From Bactrocera neohumeralis (Eukaryota; Arthropoda; Insecta; Diptera; Tephritidae), in contig NC_065921.1 in NCBI RefSeq assembly GCF_024586455.1, positions 29,199,135-29,263,134 on the forward strand: a stretch of 64,000 nucleotides of DNA. Direction: 5' to 3'. The position numbers were made by a program, and so were the translations under genes. Shown piece by piece: positions 12,891 to 64,000 of the stretch (position 1 is its first letter; every line of letters starts with the position of its first letter). Under the pieces are notes generated by a model. It was not told the DNA's origin, ran no database searches, and saw only the letters and a list, made by a program, of their open reading frames with translations.

Positions 12891-13624
12891 GGTTCCTAAT
12901 GGTTTTTTGTTTTGTACAATGTTTACTTCCTGCCCAATCGAAATAGTAAAGGGTATACCACGACGCATCGTGATGTAAAAATGAAATAAAACACTCAAAC
13001 TACAAAATCGTTTATGTCTTGCTTGCTATGCAGATAATTTTGTGCCATGATTCAAACAAAAACAAAATGCAACCACGAAGTCATTAAGACAGAAATGGAC
13101 CTCATCTGAAATGATGAATTTTCAATGAAAATTATCGTTGTCTTTCATAATTTCCAGTGTCTAATCTACAAAGCTAAGGCGCAGAGACAAATCTAACCGC
13201 AAAACTCACCATGTCATCGGAGTGAGACGAGACTATTGTTGGAAACTTGAAAAGTAACCAAATTCTGCAAGATTTACCCCGCCTTCGATGTATTGATAAG
13301 TAATTTGGGCCTCCTAAAACAGTTCGAAAACATTCAAAACCAGAACACAACCATGACAGCCTCACACGAACGAAGTTCATCGAACATGTCTAATATTAAA
13401 TTGAGAATCAACAACGGTTTCAAAATCAAACTTAGACTATCCATCGAAAACGATCATGTTTTCTTTAAATATAAACCTTTTGGTGCGAAAGTTGTGATGT
13501 CAAATATGCAACAAGCTCTGGAAGGCCAAATCAAAAATATCTATAAAATAATGAGAATTTTGATTGCTCTAAAATTTTGAAAACGACACTAAACATTGCG
13601 CAAACAACTTTTTGAAACTATTTA

Positions 13625-14588
13625 ACAGGTCAATTGAAAAGTCCAAGATCTAACATATCAAAACACTTTTTTCTGACAAAATTCGTTCTCAAAATTTAAT
13701 AAATGAGAATCAAAAATTATATGTTTTTCGATCTTTTCCATATCATTTACATATGTATGAAGTACGATTTGTAATTTACTTCAAAATAGGCATCGACTTC
13801 AGCAATTACCTCTTTTTGTGGGTGGGGGACAAATCTGGAGATAACGGTTCTCCTGCTTTGTGACACGATGCATTGTCTTAAATGAAACAGAACTTTCTTT
13901 TTCCTTAAATACAGCCGTTTTTCGGCGATTTCATCCTAACAATCGCTTTTGATGGTCCTTCTCTTTTCAAGGCAAAAAAAAAATACAAATTACTCCATAC
14001 GCATCCCAAAATACAGACGCCATAACCTTGCCAGTTGACTACTGCGTTTTTCCACACTTTGGAACGGGTTCGTCGTATGCAGTCCACTCGGATGCCTGTC
14101 GATTAGACTGCGCAGTAAAATGATGGAGTCATGATTCAACCATTGCTGCACCGAATCATCAACTCGTCGTTGATTTTGGTCAAAACTGAGCTCTAGCGGC
14201 ACCCACTTTGCACCGAGTTTTCTCATAACCAACTATTCGTGAATGATATGATGTACACATTCATCTGATATCTTTAGAGTGTCTGGTATCTCGAAAAACT
14301 TCACTTTACAGTCATCCAAAACTAATTTGTGCACTTTTTTTTTGGTGTTTTTGTCGATAACAACCTCTTTGGGCGTCCACTGCATTCACCGTCGTCGTTG
14401 CTCATTACACCACGTCTAAAACTTAGCATACCAATTATTGATGACTGATTTTCCTGGGGCAATGTCCGGAAACACAGCAGCCGTGTAATTTATACACGCT
14501 CCTTTTGAAAACTAAAGGTAACAATAAATCTTACTGACTTTATGCTATACATATATGTGTCAAGAGGAGGACTTTTCAATCAACCTGT
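13625..14588 (-). mobile_element. Mariner-like element, 964 bp, with TIRs and TA sites
   Basis: Left end ACAGGTCAATTGAAAAGTCC and right end (minus strand) ACAGGTTGATTGAAAAGTCC, each flanked by TA. Inside, minus strand 14232-13990 encodes KLGAKWVPLELSFDQNQRRV and later QSVEKRSSQ, mariner motifs. Shorter than 1.3 kb and frame-broken, so a deletion derivative. Confidence 0.82.
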
Positions 14589-14654
14589 TAGATACGGCTG
14601 GATACAAAAATAAGATTGATATATGTGATACACGAGTTAACGCAAAAAAAAATT

Positions 14655-15070
14655 TACATCTGCGAATCGCTGCTGAATCGTAACAAAATCGGTTTAGTTT
14701 TTAAGCGGATGGGTACTGAAGATGAACATTGGGCCACTTACTATAACGTCCAGTAAAAACGGTCATGGTGAGCCGTGGCAAACATTGGTCAACCCAGGAT
14801 TGACAGGCGGGAAGGTTCTGCAATGTGTTCGGCGGAATTGGCAGGTAATCTTCTAGTATCAGCTCCTTCCTTAATACAGACCTGCACTGTCAACAGTCAG
14901 CTTTGGTGAATAGGAAGGAAATTATTTTCCATCAGGAAAATACCAGGCCACATACATATATAGGGACTTGCCAGAGGAACCTTGAGCTTGGTTGAGAGAT
15001 ACCATCGCATAGTCTGGATTGGCACCAAGTGATTACTACTTGCTCCTGTCTATAGCAAGTGATTTCGGCA
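14655..15070 (+). pseudogene. Mariner transposase relic (mellifera-like)
   Basis: Encodes SLLNRNKIGLVFKRMGTEDE and HWATYYNVQ, then GKLFSIRKIPGHIHI-like remnants of the DNAPxH block. Stops throughout. Same type as the minus copy at 49050-49950. Confidence 0.65.
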
Positions 15071-15690
15071 AAAAATGCGACGTACATATGTCTTAAAGGT
15101 AGAGAGAATGACGAGACGAGTAATGTTTCACTCAGCAAAGACTGATTCGGTTCCATTCGAACTTAAACGTTACTTACTTGTTTTATTATACAATTTGGAG
15201 TTTACAAAAGCAAATAAATGTACACGAAAATATTCCAAAAGTATCTTTTTTGCATTTTAATATGTCAATACGATATATAATTTCGTAGATGTATGTGTGT
15301 TGTTCGTATGCTAAATTTTTTGGCTTAATGAGATGCAAATTGTTATTTTTAAGTTGTCAGTTGTCTTTCGCCTGTTATCAGAAGAAAGTGAAGCCACGCA
15401 GAATTAATTGCAATTGAGACGCGCATTAGGGTGTTGAGTGGCAACGCTGCGATGCCCGTTCTAAGCATCCTACTAGGGGTGGTTCTCGTGCGTGTGCATT
15501 GTTTTCTAGCTCATTTATGCAATTATTAAGTCATCAAATCCAATTCGTTCAAGTAATTACTTTTCAACGATTAAAATAATATGATTCTTTTAACAGTGCC
15601 CACTATTAAAACTGCTGCTCTTTTGTAGGGCGGTGACTTTTTTTCATATATGTAACAATATAATAATTAAATAAGGGGTAGATATGTACT
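15071..15690. other. No gene seen
   Basis: Nothing recognisable. Confidence 0.4.
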
Positions 15691-15699
15691 TACCCTTCA

Positions 15700-16330
15700 C
15701 CGAGTGACCAAATCCACAAAAAGGAAAACCGACAATCTGCGTCAACTACCGTGAGATAAGCCGCCTCAACATCGCATATAAGGTTCTATCGAGCGTATAG
15801 TGTGAAAATTAAAGCTCACTGTCAACAAACTGATTGGTTTTTATTAGTGTGACTTTCGGCCTGGAAAATCAACAACTGACCAGTTATTCACCATGCTCCA
15901 AATATAGGAAAAAACCCCTGAAAAGAGGATCGACACACACCTGCTCTTTGCCGATTTCAAAGCTGATTTTGACAGTACGAAAAGGAGCTGCCTTTATACC
16001 GCGATGCCTGAATTTGGTAATCCCGCTAAACTAATACGGCTATGTAAACTGACGTTGAGCAATACCAAAAAGCTCAATCAGGATCTGGAAGGTCCTCTCC
16101 GAGCCAACGAGGTTTCAGACAAGGCCGCTACCTATCGTGCGAATTATTCAATCGACTACTGGAGAAAATAATTCGAGCTGCAAAGCTGAATGAATAAGAT
16201 ACAATCTTCTATAAGAATGTACAGCTGCTGGTGAACATCGATGATACCGATATCATTAGCCTCAACGGCGCGGTTTTGTTTTCTCCAGACTGGAAAAGGA
16301 AACGAAAGAAATGGGCGTCGTACTGAATGA
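15700..16330 (+). pseudogene. RTE-type LINE, reverse transcriptase fragment
   Basis: Frames encode IHKKENRQSASTTVR, then the finger/palm region (ADFKADFDS, LIRLCKLTLSNTKKLNQ) and a degraded YADD region (VNIDDTDIISLN). Ends at EMGVVLNE where a repeat interrupts it; the element resumes at about 16985. Confidence 0.75.
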
Positions 16331-16982
16331 AAAAAACAAGAAAAAACGTAAACTTCGGCTGCACCGAAGCTAATATACCCTTCACAGGTGCATTTCTTTT
16401 AGTAACTATGTGTTCAGTTTGTATGGTAGCTATATGATATAGTTCAACAAATTTCGTGAATATATCTTGTCAAATGTGAAAGTTTTCCATACAAGAACTT
16501 GATTTGGATCGTTCAGTTTGTATGGCAGCTGTACGCTATAGTTAACCGATCTGAACAATTTCTTCAGAGATAACATTGTTGCCTTAGAAAATAATCTATA
16601 CCAAATTTGGTGAAGATACATTGTCAAATTTTAAAGTTTTTCATACAAGAACTTGATTCCGATCGTTCAGTTTATAAATCAGCTATATGTTATAGTGGTC
16701 CGATATCGGCCGTTCCGACAAATGAGCAGCTTCTTGAAGAGAAAATGACGTTTGCAAAATTTCAAAAGGATATCTTAAAAACTGAGGGACTAGTTCGTAT
16801 ATATACAGACAGACGGACGGACGGACGGACGGACAGACAGACAGGCGGACATGGTTAAATCGACTCAGCTCAACATACTGATCATTTATATATGTATATA
16901 CTTTATAGGGTATCCGACGCTTCTTTCTGGGTGTTACAAACATCGTGACAAACTTAATATACCCTGTTCAGGGTATAATTAA
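16331..16982 (+). mobile_element. Interspersed repeat inserted in the RTE copy
   Basis: Starts with a CTTCGGCTGCACCGAAG hairpin and TATACCCTTCACAGG, has two to three about 150-bp units with GATCGTTCAGTTTGTATGGC, a GACGGACGGACGG tract, then ATCGACTCAGCTCAACATAC. It ends with the hairpin TATACCCTGTTCAGGGTATA. Same family as 48238-48780. No own ORF. Confidence 0.78.
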
Positions 16983-16984
16983 AG

Positions 16985-17285
16985 TGTTATTCAACAAACA
17001 GCCGTCGCACTAGCGACTTGGCTCTCTTGTCTCTTTTGATAGTCAAAACTTCGAAGTCGTAGATAATTTCGTCTATCTTGGAACCAGTATTAACACCAAC
17101 AGCATAACTCTTGCCAACAGGTGCTACTTCCGACTGAGTAGGCAATTGAGAAGTAAAGTCCTCTCTCGACGAACAAAAACCAAACTCTATAAGTCCCTCA
17201 TTATGCCCGTCCTGCTATATGGTGCAGAGGCATAGACGTAGACAAATCTGGTAAGTCGACGTTACGAGTTTTCTAGAGAAAAGTA
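16985..17285 (+). pseudogene. RTE-type LINE, continuation after the nested repeat
   Basis: Encodes NKQPSH, FEVVDNFVYLGTSINTNS, the LANRCYFRLSRQLRSKVLSR-like segment and MPVLLYGAEA. These are the connection and thumb parts that follow EMGVVLNE at 16330 in other copies. Confidence 0.75.
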
Positions 17286-17299
17286 CTTCAGACGGCCAA

Positions 17300-17800
17300 T
17301 CATCTACAGCTATGAAACCTAGAATTTTGCTTTTAAGCCACAGCTATGTAATTTTTGCTATGGAAGATTCAATGCGCTCCATCAAAGTGAGTAACGATAA
17401 ACTTCTTTAGGATGCCTTCTAGAAGATTCTGCTGGTACTCTTTTGCCCCAGTTTTACCTCCTTTTTCACTTCATACCAAACCATCACAGCGACTGGAAGG
17501 TGTACACGTTGAACGCTTGGAATAACTCTTTTGACGTCTTTGAAGATGTTTACGTAGATTTCGTCGCTTCAAGTATTCAAGATTTCTTCTTTTGAACTGA
17601 ATGTTTTTTCATCTATAACAACTTTCATGGCCTTTAAGCCCCTTGCCAGTGGCAAAGAAGCCGCAATGCATCTGCTGAGCTGAGGTTTGCTGCAAACGCG
17701 TTGTCAGAAGATGATCACTTGACCGACGGCAGGCTTTCATGTGCAGATCAGCTCGATTAAGTCTTTACATTGATCTGGTCGATATATCCTTGACATAATA
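17300..17800 (-). pseudogene. Tc1-like transposase relic
   Basis: Minus strand encodes KAMKVVIDEKTFSSKEEILN, then YVNIFKDVKRVIPSVQRVHL and PVAVMVWYEV. This resembles the DEKxF ... VMVWxGV region of Tc1-family transposases. Stops present. Confidence 0.65.
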
Positions 17801-17839
17801 TAGTTCACTGATTATTTATATAGGTATAGATATGGGTGA

Positions 17840-19015
17840 TCCAAATAGAGGTACTTTTTTCAAAAGCCTTTTTTGACAGATCACGCGTGAGACGTGACAG
17901 GCTGTCATGTTATTTTTTCATTATTATTTGGCATTTCACCATGAAAAGACTTAGCTTGAACAACGTTTACAAATTGCTCAACTTTATTACGAAAGAATGT
18001 ATTTGACTTTTGGTCAACATAATCGGCCTACTGAGCGTACTATTCGTAACACGATTACCAATCTGGAGACCCAACATTCATTCTTGGACAATATTCGACA
18101 GAATAGACTCCGTCCAGTACGCACGGAAAATAACATATTAGCCGTAGCTGAGAATTTACACGAAGACCGTGGAGAGTCGAAGCTGCTCGAACTGACGTAT
18201 GGGCAGAGTACAAAATGCAGTTGCAAGAACTGAAGTCGGTCGACCTTACCAAGCGACAACACTATACTCTATGGATTCTTGCATAGTTCCAAGAAAATAC
18301 GACGTTTTCGAGCAAAATTTTGTTCAGCGATGAGGCCCATTACTGGCTCAATGGGTCTGTAAACAAGTAAAATTGCATTTGGGACGAAGAGCAACATGAA
18401 GAGATCCAAGTGCTGTCATTTCATTCAGAAAAAACAACAGTTTGGTATGGTTTTGTGGGCCGATCTATAAATTTTCTAAAATGATGCCAGTGAGTAACCG
18501 TCAATGGCGACCGTTATAGCGCCATGATAACTGACTATTTGATGGCTGAAATTGAAGCTCGTGATCTCGGCGACATTTAATTTCAACAAGACGTCGCCAC
18601 TTCCCAAACATCGCATCCATCAATGGATTTATTGAGATATTCGGTGAGCAGATAATTTCACGTTTTGGGCCGATCGATTGGCTACCAAGATCGTGTGATA
18701 TCACACCGTTAGACTTTTTCCTGTGGGATATGTAAAGTTTAAAGTCTATGTGGATAATCCCGCTTCGATTCAGGCCTTGGAGCAAAACATCACGCGTGTA
18801 ATTTGCCAGTTACCAGTTGAAATGCTCTAACGAATCATCGAAAACTGGACTAAGCGTATGGATCATCTGAGAAGTAGCCGCAGTCAACATTTTGAAAAAG
18901 ATAATCTCCAAAAATAATTGACAAAGAATGTGCTTTGCAATCATAATAAACATTCCCCATCAAATTTGAAGTTTCTGTGTTTTTTTTTTTCTTAAAAAAG
19001 TAGGGAACCTCGACA
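17840..19015 (+). pseudogene. IS630/Tc1-like element relic
   Basis: Left AGAGGTACTTTTTTCAAAAG and right (minus) CGAGGTTCCCTACTTTTTTA look like degraded TIRs. Inside are N-terminal MKRLSLNNVYKLLN, a degraded middle (NNSLVWF), and WLPRSCDITPLDFFLWDM (third catalytic region), ending near SYQLKCSNESS. Many stops. Related copies are at 28020-28830 and 44000-44705. Confidence 0.75.
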
Positions 19016-19019
19016 TGGT

Positions 19020-19190
19020 TTGCACTTTAATAAGTTTTTTATAACAAACTATACATATGTACGGACAGATGGACCTGGCAAAATCGACTCTGCTCGTCAC
19101 ACTGATTATTTATATGGTATATACCTTATAGGATCTTCCAAAGTTTTATTTTAGGCATTAGCTCTGCTCAGGGTATTATAATATGACAAC
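19020..19190. repeat. Fragment of the hairpin-ended repeat family
   Basis: Contains ACGGACAGATGGACCTGGCA, AAATCGACTCTGCTC and a degraded GCTCAGGGTATTATA end, as in 16331-16982. Confidence 0.6.
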
Positions 19191-19529
19191 AAAATAGTGG
19201 CACCTAGAGCCGCACATTACTGTAAATAAAAGACATTGCTGCTAATGTTGTGTGCTGAATTGGAAAAATATTATTTTAAGCAAATTTTTCTTCTCTTAAT
19301 TAAAAAAAAAAAAAATGAAATAAAATAAAACAAAAAAATAGTTATTTATACAAATTATAGGCTAATAAAAATGTCTAATACAAGTATTTGCATATTTCAT
19401 ATCCACTTACATATACATACATACATAAATGAACTAAAATTTGTTAGGTCTTCTCGTTGCGTAACTGTTGTTTGGCTAAACACTTTTTCCCAGTCATTAT
19501 GACAAACATAAGCTATAAGTAATGCGCGC
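19191..19529. other. Probable membralin 3' UTR and flank
   Basis: AT-rich DNA just downstream of the membralin stop. No clear poly(A) signal could be chosen. Confidence 0.4.
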
Positions 19530-59571
<40,042 letters not shown>

Positions 59572-59598
59572 CGTATAAAACTCAACTGTAAAATTTTA

Positions 59599-62500
59599 CG
59601 GACAACGAGACGTAAGACCTTATAAGTCACTGCCGCCGATTTTAAGCAATCGCCAAAGTTTTGCAATACGTATTAAATATTTATCTTTGTTAATAACAAT
59701 AGTGGTTCTAAGCTGCTTGAAAAATATAATTGGTTGCAGACTTGCAGCGGCTGATTTGTGGGCCCAAACAGCTGACTTGTCTATACATCGAGCAAAAATT
59801 TTTCAACACAGATTTGCCACACCAGCTTTGGTGGCATTTTACGAAAAAAAAGTTCGTGAAACTTAATGAATTTTGCTGTTTTTTATTAAAACTTTGCAGT
59901 TAGGCAATATAAATCATGCACAGTTTTCAACTCGATATACACTTCTTATTCTATCAATCATTCACAATGAGCACGGATAAACTATATAAAGCTTGCGCAA
60001 ATCAAAAGTTTGCCATAAATATAGGTGCGAGTTTGAGCAAATTATGTATACCTAAATATATTTCAGTTTTTATTCTATTATTAGCTTTGTTGGCAGCGAA
60101 TCTGTGTAATACATAAAGTATTTGCGAAACTTTATATATAATGTTAAAATTAATTATAACAAACATTTCTCTTCTGCGGTTACTATAATTTACCATAATT
60201 TGTAACCTGGAATTCTCCCAAGCTTCAAACCACGAAACGATAGCAGCACCTCGCTTCATAACCTGAAGAGGCGCCGTGTTTCCGAGTGCTATTGTGAATT
60301 GCCTATACGCTTTCAAGTTTAAATCGTTTGCATGACTTGTAACTTTTGAAAGTACGCCGGAAAATTGTGTCTGATTCTAATACCCGGATGTTAAAAGTTG
60401 ATTGAGGATATTAAAACTGTGTTCAGCTTTTTACAGATACTCAGCTATCGTATGGAGGATGTGAGGCTTATATTAATGCACGACTCTGTTCACACTTGAA
60501 ATCACCTTTATTCATTTTAGTTATGCATATTGGTTCACAAGCCAGGCAGCCGCTGATCAGCCATTTTGTATTTAAATTAATTTTGACAGATTTATGATTA
60601 GAAGTGCTTTTCTTTACAATTGCGAAAATATGGATTAAATGTGTAATAAATAGTACAAAATGCTAAATTGTATAGTTCCTAAGTTGTTGTAATCACCGGT
60701 TATGAAAAGCTGCTATCTTCGGAAGGTTTGAAATCGGAAACGACGGCACCTGCCACTTTGCTAATATATGGATGTTAAGAGCACCTCGCTTCAAGTCTTC
60801 AAGGTCATGTATATGCACAAGCGAGTTTCAGTAGCGGAAAGAGCGCAGTAAGTGTAATTTTAGCAGATTTTATTTGGAAAGTAAGAATATTGAAATTAAT
60901 TTTTATTAATTTATTTCGAACCACATACATATGTGTGACTGAAAGACGGCAGAGCAAGTACAGGAATATCAATATAGGAATGGTATTAGTGCTTGAAACA
61001 TCACTGAAAAATTAAAATTAAATTACAGATTTTAAATTTATCTTCTTATGTTGTGTATATAAGTATGTTATAACGATTATTTTGCTGAATTCATTGAAGT
61101 GATCTGAAGTTACCCAACAAACGGCTCGTTTCCATAGACCTGACCTGTGTAGAGACTACTATTATTGGTCTGTATTTACGCCCCCATCCCCTCAGAGAAT
61201 TATGTATATTCAAACAAAAAACATTTATAGGCATCAATTCATTTATCTGTATTTATTTGTTTGCTTCATTCGGTGTATACAATCAATAAATACGCATTTT
61301 TGCTACTAGATTGTTTTGCACATATTGTTTGCGTTTTTTGTTAAATATTATTGCGATAATTTTTTGATAAATCAATTAGTTACATGGACAGTAAAGCTTT
61401 TTAGTTGTGTTTTAGAACAAAAATGTGTCGATAAAATATCTTTAAAAATACATTGTGTGGTGAAATTACAAATATTTATTAACGTCTACAAATCATAGCT
61501 CCTTAGGGTTATAGGGTTTCGTTGAAATAATTAAAAACTATATTTGTAGTAAAAATTGTATTTAAAAAATTATGTGTTTGGTGCCTTAATCATATTGGCG
61601 CGGCATGGTGTTACAGGTCTGGTAAAAAAATTGTTTTTAATCTTACGAAAATTGGTGCGATAGGTCAGTGACTGCTTTACTAAGTGGAATTTTAAAGAAA
61701 AATACTAATAAACGTAATACAATTGAAAGAAATAACGTCGTAAAATGTGTTGAAAGTGAAAAGTGAATTTTATGAGTGCTTCCAGCATTATTTTTTCCAA
61801 CAAAAAAAAGCAAAGTATCAACATAAATCCAGGTGATATACGCTTTTTTTTTTGTCGCTGCGCGTTGGTTTTTATTTTCAAACTTCTTTACTGGTGCGTT
61901 AAGTTAGAGGGCTGCGATAACCAATAATTTGTTTTCAAAAATTTTAAAAAATAATATTATACTATGTTATACGATATATTTTTACCGCAAAAAGTGCCTT
62001 ATATGTAAATAATCAAAGATTTATCAAATTGCCCTCATATTAATGTAGGAATTGTCGAAAAAATTATAAAAACAACAATTTTACTTTCCAATTATTAGTC
62101 CATTATTTCTCTCTGGGACGGATATTTACGTAATCATACGAAGTTCAAATGAAATCTTAATGAGTGGTAAAAACATTAATTTAAAATTTTAATGAAATTG
62201 TTTTAGATCTTAATTCGTTGCATATTTAAAATTTAATAGATAAACGTGAAGAATTAATTGATGTGTGGTTAATTGACAAATTCACGTAATTGACTTGGGA
62301 TATGTAGTACAGTGAGGGCAGCTTGATAAATCAATAATTTTTGTATTATAATAATAATCAGGATTGAAGTGATATTATATAAATGTAAAAGAACTTATTT
62401 AAATTTGCAAAGGCTTCAATTACAATGATACGCCTTAACTTGCTGATGAATCAAGGACTTAAGGCTCCTTTCGAATGACTTTATCGGTATTTTAACATAA

Positions 62501-63380
62501 ACTTCATTTCTAAACGGACTGGTGAGAGAAAGAGTGATTCCGTAAACAATTTAATTTGTTTACTGAGAGTCGCCATTTAGATTTTACAATTTTTTGGGAA
62601 TAGAGACTTATTAACTTGATAAATCAAATCAAAATATGCTCAGAATATGAGAAACATTACTATGATAAATATGTACTATAAATATAAATAAGGGTGTGTA
62701 TTTCGACAAAATTTGTAGCAATTTTTCCTCCTAACCTAAAAAATGTTAGCACAAAAAACTGAAAAGAAATATTATGTCTACGGCATTGAATGGAAATATT
62801 GATTGGAATTAAGTTTTTAAATGTGCTGTCTTTGAGAATAAAGTAATCATCTCTAATTTTATTTTATTTTTTTTAATCTGCATAATTGCACTTGTAATAT
62901 TTTAAGCGATATAAAAAATAAAAATTAATAAATTCGAAAAGCAAAGAAAAGGGAACAGCATTTCTTTGATTTTTTGAGTTTAACTCGATTTGTGGCGAAA
63001 ATTATATAATTTTTTTAGGCCGATGAGTAAAAATATCGCAACACTTGAATTTTTAAACAACTGCTATATATTTTTACATAATATGTAGGAGGCCATGTAT
63101 GTACATATGTACATATATATGTATTCGCCATATTTATGCCATTTTATGTTTTTTTGATAAGAATGTTCTTGATAAACGAAAAAAGTTTATCATAACAAAC
63201 ATTCTTATAAAAAAAAATGTTTAAAATTATGAAAAAGTTTTAAATTTATAAGAAAATATTTTTTTAAATATATGTTATATGTATTTTTAGTGTAAGATAT
63301 TCATAATTTGACAATATTTTTTAATTTTTTATAACCGTTATTTTTTTTAATAAGTTTTTTACCAAAAATTTTATTATACA
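59599..63380. other. Upstream flank of membralin, no second gene seen
   Basis: Presumed 5' UTR, promoter and intergenic DNA. AT-rich, ORFs under 110 codons with no recognisable domain. No confident TATA or initiator could be assigned. Confidence 0.5.
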
Positions 63381-63384
63381 TATG

Positions 63385-63830
63385 TATTTTTAATTAAAAA
63401 TATTAATAATTTGTAACGAAATCAAACATATTATGTGCCTAACCAGTTTTTTAGGTTATAAAAAAATTGCAAAAAAATACACACCCTAATGAACAAGCAC
63501 ATTGAAAATACGAATTTTTGAAAATTTTATTCCTGGTATTTTAATTTAAAATTTTAATACATAGCTTGTAACGAAATAACACATACTATTTGCTTATACA
63601 TATGTACATATGTGTTTTAGGTTATGAAAAAAAAAATTTCAAAAATAATTACACCTAAAAAAGCAAGCACATTGAAATATGAACTTTTGAAAAAGTTCAT
63701 GTTTGATAATTTAAATTAAAATATTAATAATTTGTAAGAAAATCACACATTTCATTTTTTTAGGTTATAAAAAATTTTGTTAAAAATGCACACACTAATA
63801 AAAAAACGAATTTATGAAAATTTTCTGCTT
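63385..63830. repeat. AT-rich tandem repeat, about 160-bp unit, three copies
   Basis: TTGTAACGAAATCA-like anchor at 63411, 63566 and 63732, each followed by TTTTAGGTTATAAAA-like and (A)CACACCTAAT/AAGCACATTGAAA-like segments. Confidence 0.65.
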
Positions 63831-64000
63831 AGTATTTGTTACCGTAACTCAGTGAAAATAATAGTTAAAAAAAATTTGTTTAAAAAATTCAAAACCAAAT
63901 ATAGTAAATTAGCTGTTATATTTGCGGTAGAAATAAATGTAAGAGGGCTTAATAAATTTCTTGTTTGTATGTATTTATGCATGGCTGTATGTATGTATGT

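Overview
The window looks like nuclear DNA from a higher fly, most likely a tephritid fruit fly (Bactrocera-like). The reasons are AT-rich intergenic DNA, CATA/TGTA microsatellites, short introns of 50-100 bp where no transposon has landed, and a dense mix of mariner/Tc1, RTE-type and jockey-type relics. The species is an inference; no species-specific gene was used.

One host gene dominates. On the minus strand, thirteen exons from 59571 down to 19530 encode membralin (TMEM259 family; I believe the Drosophila orthologue is CG8405). All splice junctions are GT/AG and the reading phase is preserved across every join. The joined CDS is 3099 nt, or 1032 residues. Exons 1-10 are packed into 59571-57267 with small introns. 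Introns 10, 11 and 12 are about 27.3, 5.3 and 3.4 kb and are filled with transposons. Exon 11 is a 100-bp island at 29906-30005. The last two exons encode a long Gln/Ala/Ser/Thr-rich tail.

Region by region: 1-19.5 kb lies downstream of membralin and holds repeats only (LINE 3' ends, several mariner relics, foldback and tandem repeats, one repeat nested inside an RTE copy). 19.5-24.6 kb holds the two tail exons with a mariner and LINE relics between them. 24.6-30.0 kb (intron 11) holds RTE, RNase H-bearing LINE and IS630-like relics. 30.0-57.3 kb (intron 10) holds a mariner deletion derivative, an apparently intact two-exon Merlin (ISXO2-like) transposase, more RTE, jockey, mariner and IS630 relics, and islands of simple-repeat DNA without recognisable transposons. 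57.3-59.6 kb is the compact 5' half of membralin. 59.6-64 kb is AT-rich upstream DNA with no gene I can support.

Apart from membralin, the only open coding unit that looks potentially functional is the Merlin transposase (33547-34654, one 64-bp intron). Nothing here suggests a prokaryotic system, CRISPR array, tRNA or rRNA gene. The best leads for new biology are the intact Merlin, the expanded introns and embedded short exon of membralin, and several unclassified repeat families.
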